From: Hibiscus mutabilis
Taxonomy: Eukaryota > Streptophyta > Magnoliopsida > Malvales > Malvaceae
Reading direction: 5' to 3'
Length of the DNA stretch: 64,000 nt
Assembly: GCA_019671005.1 (NCBI GenBank)
Contig: CM033717.1
Span: 74,879,850 to 74,943,849 of the forward strand
Position numbers and translations under genes: made by a program. The notes under the pieces were generated by a model. It saw only the letters and a program-made list of their open reading frames with translations. It made no database searches and had not been told where the DNA came from. Below are positions 60,453 to 64,000 of the stretch, piece by piece (the stretch's first letter is position 1; each line of letters begins with the position of its first letter).

Positions 60453-61404
60453 TCCGACACGGTCGTTACTAAATGAAGAATCCTTGCAACATGACCCAAG
60501 CCACGACAGTGTTTCCCGTTCCGATAAACGGTTGAACATACTCTTGACGGCATCTCCCGTGGCAAGACTTCCATGTTGTAACCATGTCAATCCTAAGCTC
60601 ATTTTCTGTGTTATATAACCACAAATTTTGGTGGTTCATGTATTCATATAGATTTAGTCTCTGTAATTTTTTGAAGCTTAAACTTTCCGGAGGAAGCATC
60701 GGAGTAAATTTAGCCTGAAACCAGGTGCTTCTACTGCCTCCGGGGAAGAAAAACGCTTACGACGGATAGAAAAACAGCACAAAGTGGTGGTGGTGGGGGG
60801 GTTGAATATTTAGATCTACCTATCTGGTAGAATTCTATTGGTGTAATTATGAAATCCATCCATTTACGTCTTGAAATTGAGAAAGTCCCTCTACCTTAAT
60901 TTGTCTAAATTTAGTTTTGGTATCTGTACTTCATTAAATTGAAAAGTTAGTCTGATTTGATGATACTGTTAAATAATGTCGTTAAATCATTGTTCCAAAA
61001 CAACAATTCAACAATTTATATGAACTCAATTAACAAAAAACAATAGTTCAACAAATCATAAGCAATAAATTAACAAAAAAAAAAGCAGTTTAAGTTCATG
61101 TATTTATTACAATTAAATTAGCTTGTCAATTTTTCGTAAATATAAGGACCAAATTCTGATTAATTCAAATAGAAGAACAAACGCTTCAGTTTCTGTAAAG
61201 CGGAGAGATGAAGTTTATAATTAGTCCAAATCTGTTCAACTGAAAAAACGACCTCTCCACGTATCCACCGGTCAATCTCCCGGCTTCCTTATTCCTATGG
61301 TCAAAATATGATTTTGGTCCTTTATTCTTAAATTTGCGATTTAGTTCCCGTGCTTTTCATTTAGCATGATTTGATCCTTTCTTTTATAATAATATTATGA
61401 GTTG
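60453..61404. other. 3' UTR of the TBL gene and intergenic DNA
   Basis: A likely 3' UTR runs to about 60700. The rest is A+T-rich with a 9-base G run near 60793. No gene. Confidence 0.4.
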
Positions 61405-61647
61405 TATTTTGATACACAAGCTTTATAAAAAAATTTTACACAATTCTTCTATAAAATTTAAAACCTAAATTCCAAACCCTATCACCTTAAACCCTAAGCC
61501 TTAAACCCTAACCCCTAAACACTAAATTCTAACCATAAACCTTAAATTCTATACCATACACACTAAACCCGTAACCCCTAAATCCTAACATAGAACCCTA
61601 AACATTAAAATTAAAAGGCTTGTGTAGTTTGTGTATCAAAGTATTTT
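61405..61647. mobile_element. MITE-like element with degenerate CCCTAAA core
   Basis: Ends ATTTTGATACACAAGC (left) and CTTGTGTAGTTTGTGTATCA (right) form an imperfect inverted repeat. Between them are AAACCCTAAGCC and CCTAACCCCTAAACAC motifs. The core resembles the 49505-49860 palindrome, though the ends differ. Confidence 0.5.
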
Positions 61648-62398
61648 CCTGATATTATTTGTTAGTCTAGAAAGTAAAAATAAAACACATGCAAACTTTG
61701 TGTGTGCGCGTTGAAAACAGTGTTTTTAAGAAAATAAACAATTTTAAGTTTTAACTAGAATATTAACTAATTACAATAAGATTAAAAAATCAATTCATTT
61801 TAAATTAAAGTATAAAATTAGGTCGGGATCGTCCCGTATTTAATCTTTGTAGTATTCGATCCAGATTAGTTAATCAATGAATCATATACTAATGTTTATA
61901 CTAATATATATAATTTAAACTCCAAACATAAATACAATGAAGAATCAAAATCATAATTTGAGACAATACCTAAATTATCGATATTTCCTCTTAACTTTTA
62001 GATTGAAGGTTGATGTAAATTTACGTGTGTTAGAACTCAAAACCCTGAAGATAATTTATATTCGATACACAGCGGTGGAAGTAAATAGTTTTTATATATG
62101 CTTTAATTTTAGGTTATAGGATTAGAATTTAGGTTTAGGGAATGTAGTTAGAATTTAAAATATGAGACTAGAATATTAATAAAATATGCGTCTTTTTCTC
62201 TAAAAAAGATGAAAATAAATCATTTGAGAAAAGAAAAATAAGACCAATACGCCGATTCCAAGAACCCGATCACCCGAGTAATTCCCAATCCCAACAAAAC
62301 CTTAATTTCTCCGTTCCTTGCTGTCTAAAACAATCCCTTTCGTTTTCTAACGTAAAGAAGAAGGCCAAAAGAGTTTTTCTTTTTTTGTTTGAACTTCA
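61648..62398 (+). promoter_or_regulatory. Upstream region of the VIT/VWA-type gene
   Basis: A+T-rich DNA; 62250-62398 is G+C-richer and is the likely 5' UTR. No other gene recognised. Confidence 0.35.
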
Positions 62399-64000
62399 AT
62401 GGCGGAGGATTTTGCAAAGGCGGTGGAGGACGGTTTAAAGCTAGGGAAACGGATATACTTAGGGAAAGACAGAGCAGTAGCGCCACCGAAGCCGCTACCA
62501 CTAATGCACAAGTCACCGCATTTTTACTTGCCATCGGCGCCGATGGTGTACGCGGTGATATCCGACCCCAGGATTGTCGACAACCCGGATATCCCGAGCT
62601 ACCAGCCTCACGTGCATGGGAGGCTGGATCGACCGGCATTGATTCCTCTCCAGATGAACGCCGTCAATCTCGACGTCGATTGTTATGGCGATACAGCTTT
62701 TGTTCAAGTTTCCGGGACGTGGAGGGTTCATTGCGTTATGGGTAGCCGTTCTTGTGATTGTCGCGTTGCTGTCCCGATGGGTGACCAGGTCAGTTTCCCT
62801 AAACATGTATTCATAAATAAAATGAAAAAAAAAAGATTGAATTTTTAGCATATTTAGTCCTTATCTTAGCTCAAAATCATTCCTTTTCAGCTAATGTAGT
62901 TCTGTTTTCTATAAGTGAAAGAATTGATTTTGTCTCTTGATGTGTGTTCTTTCTGCAAGATAATGTTTTTTTGGTTAAATTTGGTGTTTGAAGTGCTTTA
63001 TTAATGGTGTCAAGCAAGTAATAATGGATTACTTGGCTAACAGGGTTCAATTCTAGGTGTTGAGGTTGATCTTCCTACAAAATCATATTCCTCTGAACTG
63101 ATTGGAGTAGAAGAAAGTAAGGGTATTAAGAACACAGCGAAACCAGAAGATGGAAGTTTTGTGAAACCTCATATATTTACCATAACAATACCCAAGGTGC
63201 ATCAATGTCTCAAAGTTTTAATGATTTAACTCACATTTTTCTCTCAGTTTTTTCTTCGAAATTGGAATGATTTGTTTTACACATAAGAATGGAAAATGAT
63301 CATTGTTTCGTTTTCTTTCCATTTTTACACTCCCTCCTTCCATTTTCTAGCTAATGAATGTTTGTTTTTATATTTTCTAGGTCGATGGGGGTACTTATAT
63401 TTCAGTTAAGCTTCACTGGTCTCAGAAATTGACATATAATGATGGCCAGTTCTTTTTGACTGTGCCCTTCAGTTTTCCTGAATTTGTTAATCCTCCTATA
63501 AAGAACATTGCAAGAAAAGAAAAGATACAATTGAATGTGCACTCTGGTATTGCAACTGGAATGGTCCAGGCAACTAGTCATCCTTTTAAGGTGCATGTTT
63601 GATTAAGGACCCTTGGACTCGTGTTTGATTTTGTTTTTGGACTTAATTAATGGTATTATTCTTTCCCATCCTTTTACTCTACATATTGTACAGCTCACTT
63701 CTTCAACATTTCAGGAACTAAGATGTGAGACAGGAGAGTTTGGTTTCTTATATGAAGCAAATGTTCTCACATGGTCCGAAGCTGACTTGAATCTATCATA
63801 TAGTGTAAGGGTTTGAATTAACTTGTTTCCATATTATCTTTTCTTTAGAACTACAAAACAGTTTCATGGAACATGAATTTGCCTAATGTCTTAATTAAAA
63901 TAGAGTCTCGTTGATACTTACATCAGATTCTTATGGTCTCGTCTCGTCTTGTTGTTTACATCTTGATAGGTTTCTTCCAGTAACATATTCGGAGGTGCCC
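62399..64000 (+). CDS. Inter-alpha-trypsin inhibitor heavy chain-like (VIT/VWA) protein, 5' part
   Basis: Plant proteins of this type pair an N-terminal VIT-like region with a von Willebrand factor A domain; their function is not established. Exons: 62399-62788, 63044-63196, 63381-63590, 63715-63804 and 63970 onward, all in phase; the gene runs off the right edge. The reading starts MAEDFAKAVEDGLKLGKRI and includes PHFYLPSAPMVYAVISDPRI, NPDIPSYQPHVHGRLDRPAL, WRVHCVMGSRSCDCRVAVPM, GSILGVEVDLPTKS, KLHWSQKLTYNDGQFFLTVP and ending VSSSNIFGGA. It closely resembles Arabidopsis At1g19110 as I remember it. The VWA domain with its MIDAS motif would lie beyond 64000. No lesion in the visible part. Confidence 0.9.

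Overview
The window is 64 kb of plant nuclear DNA: A+T-rich, with introns of GT..AG type, long gene-poor stretches and many transposon remnants. The protein families (a MOB1 with a plant N-terminus, an RIPK-type cytoplasmic kinase, an aleurain-like protease, COPT5, TBL and LURP-one-related proteins) and a Tat-type Gypsy retrotransposon fit a dicot. I infer cotton (Gossypium) or a close Malvaceae relative; this rests on general resemblance and no search was run.

Layout. 1-22 kb: the end of an unidentified gene, then MOB1 (+), a GNAT acetyltransferase (-), a four-TM membrane protein (-), a conserved 188-codon protein of unknown function (-), an OXS3-like stress protein (-) and an aleurain-like cysteine protease (-). 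Each of these six genes has a recognisable exon structure, but each also carries at least one frameshift or premature stop. Between them lie a 1.5-kb long-TIR Mutator-like element, a 0.2-kb MITE, a 39-bp minisatellite and other repeats. 22-28 kb is gene-poor. 28-29.6 kb holds an intact RIPK-like kinase (+), followed by two small TIR elements. 31.7-33.4 kb holds a decayed CYP92-like P450 (-) with a retrotransposon LTR about 110 bp upstream of its ATG.

33.5-45.3 kb is one unusual structure: two 5'-truncated Tat-type Gypsy copies joined head to head, so the two LTRs lie at the outer ends in opposite orientation and the pol remnants meet near 38.53 kb. 46.7-64 kb is a gene-richer segment: a LURP-one-related gene (+), COPT5 (-), a 20S proteasome alpha6 gene (-) whose last exon I cannot find, a TBL gene (+) and the 5' part of a VIT/VWA-type gene (+) that runs off the window. 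A palindrome of telomere-like motifs, an LTR fragment and a small MITE lie between them.

The genes do not form an operon or obvious pathway; this is ordinary plant gene order. I see no CRISPR array, rRNA or intact tRNA. The best candidates for a second look are the head-to-head retrotransposon inverted repeat, the missing proteasome exon, and the run of single-base lesions in the first 22 kb, which may be assembly error.
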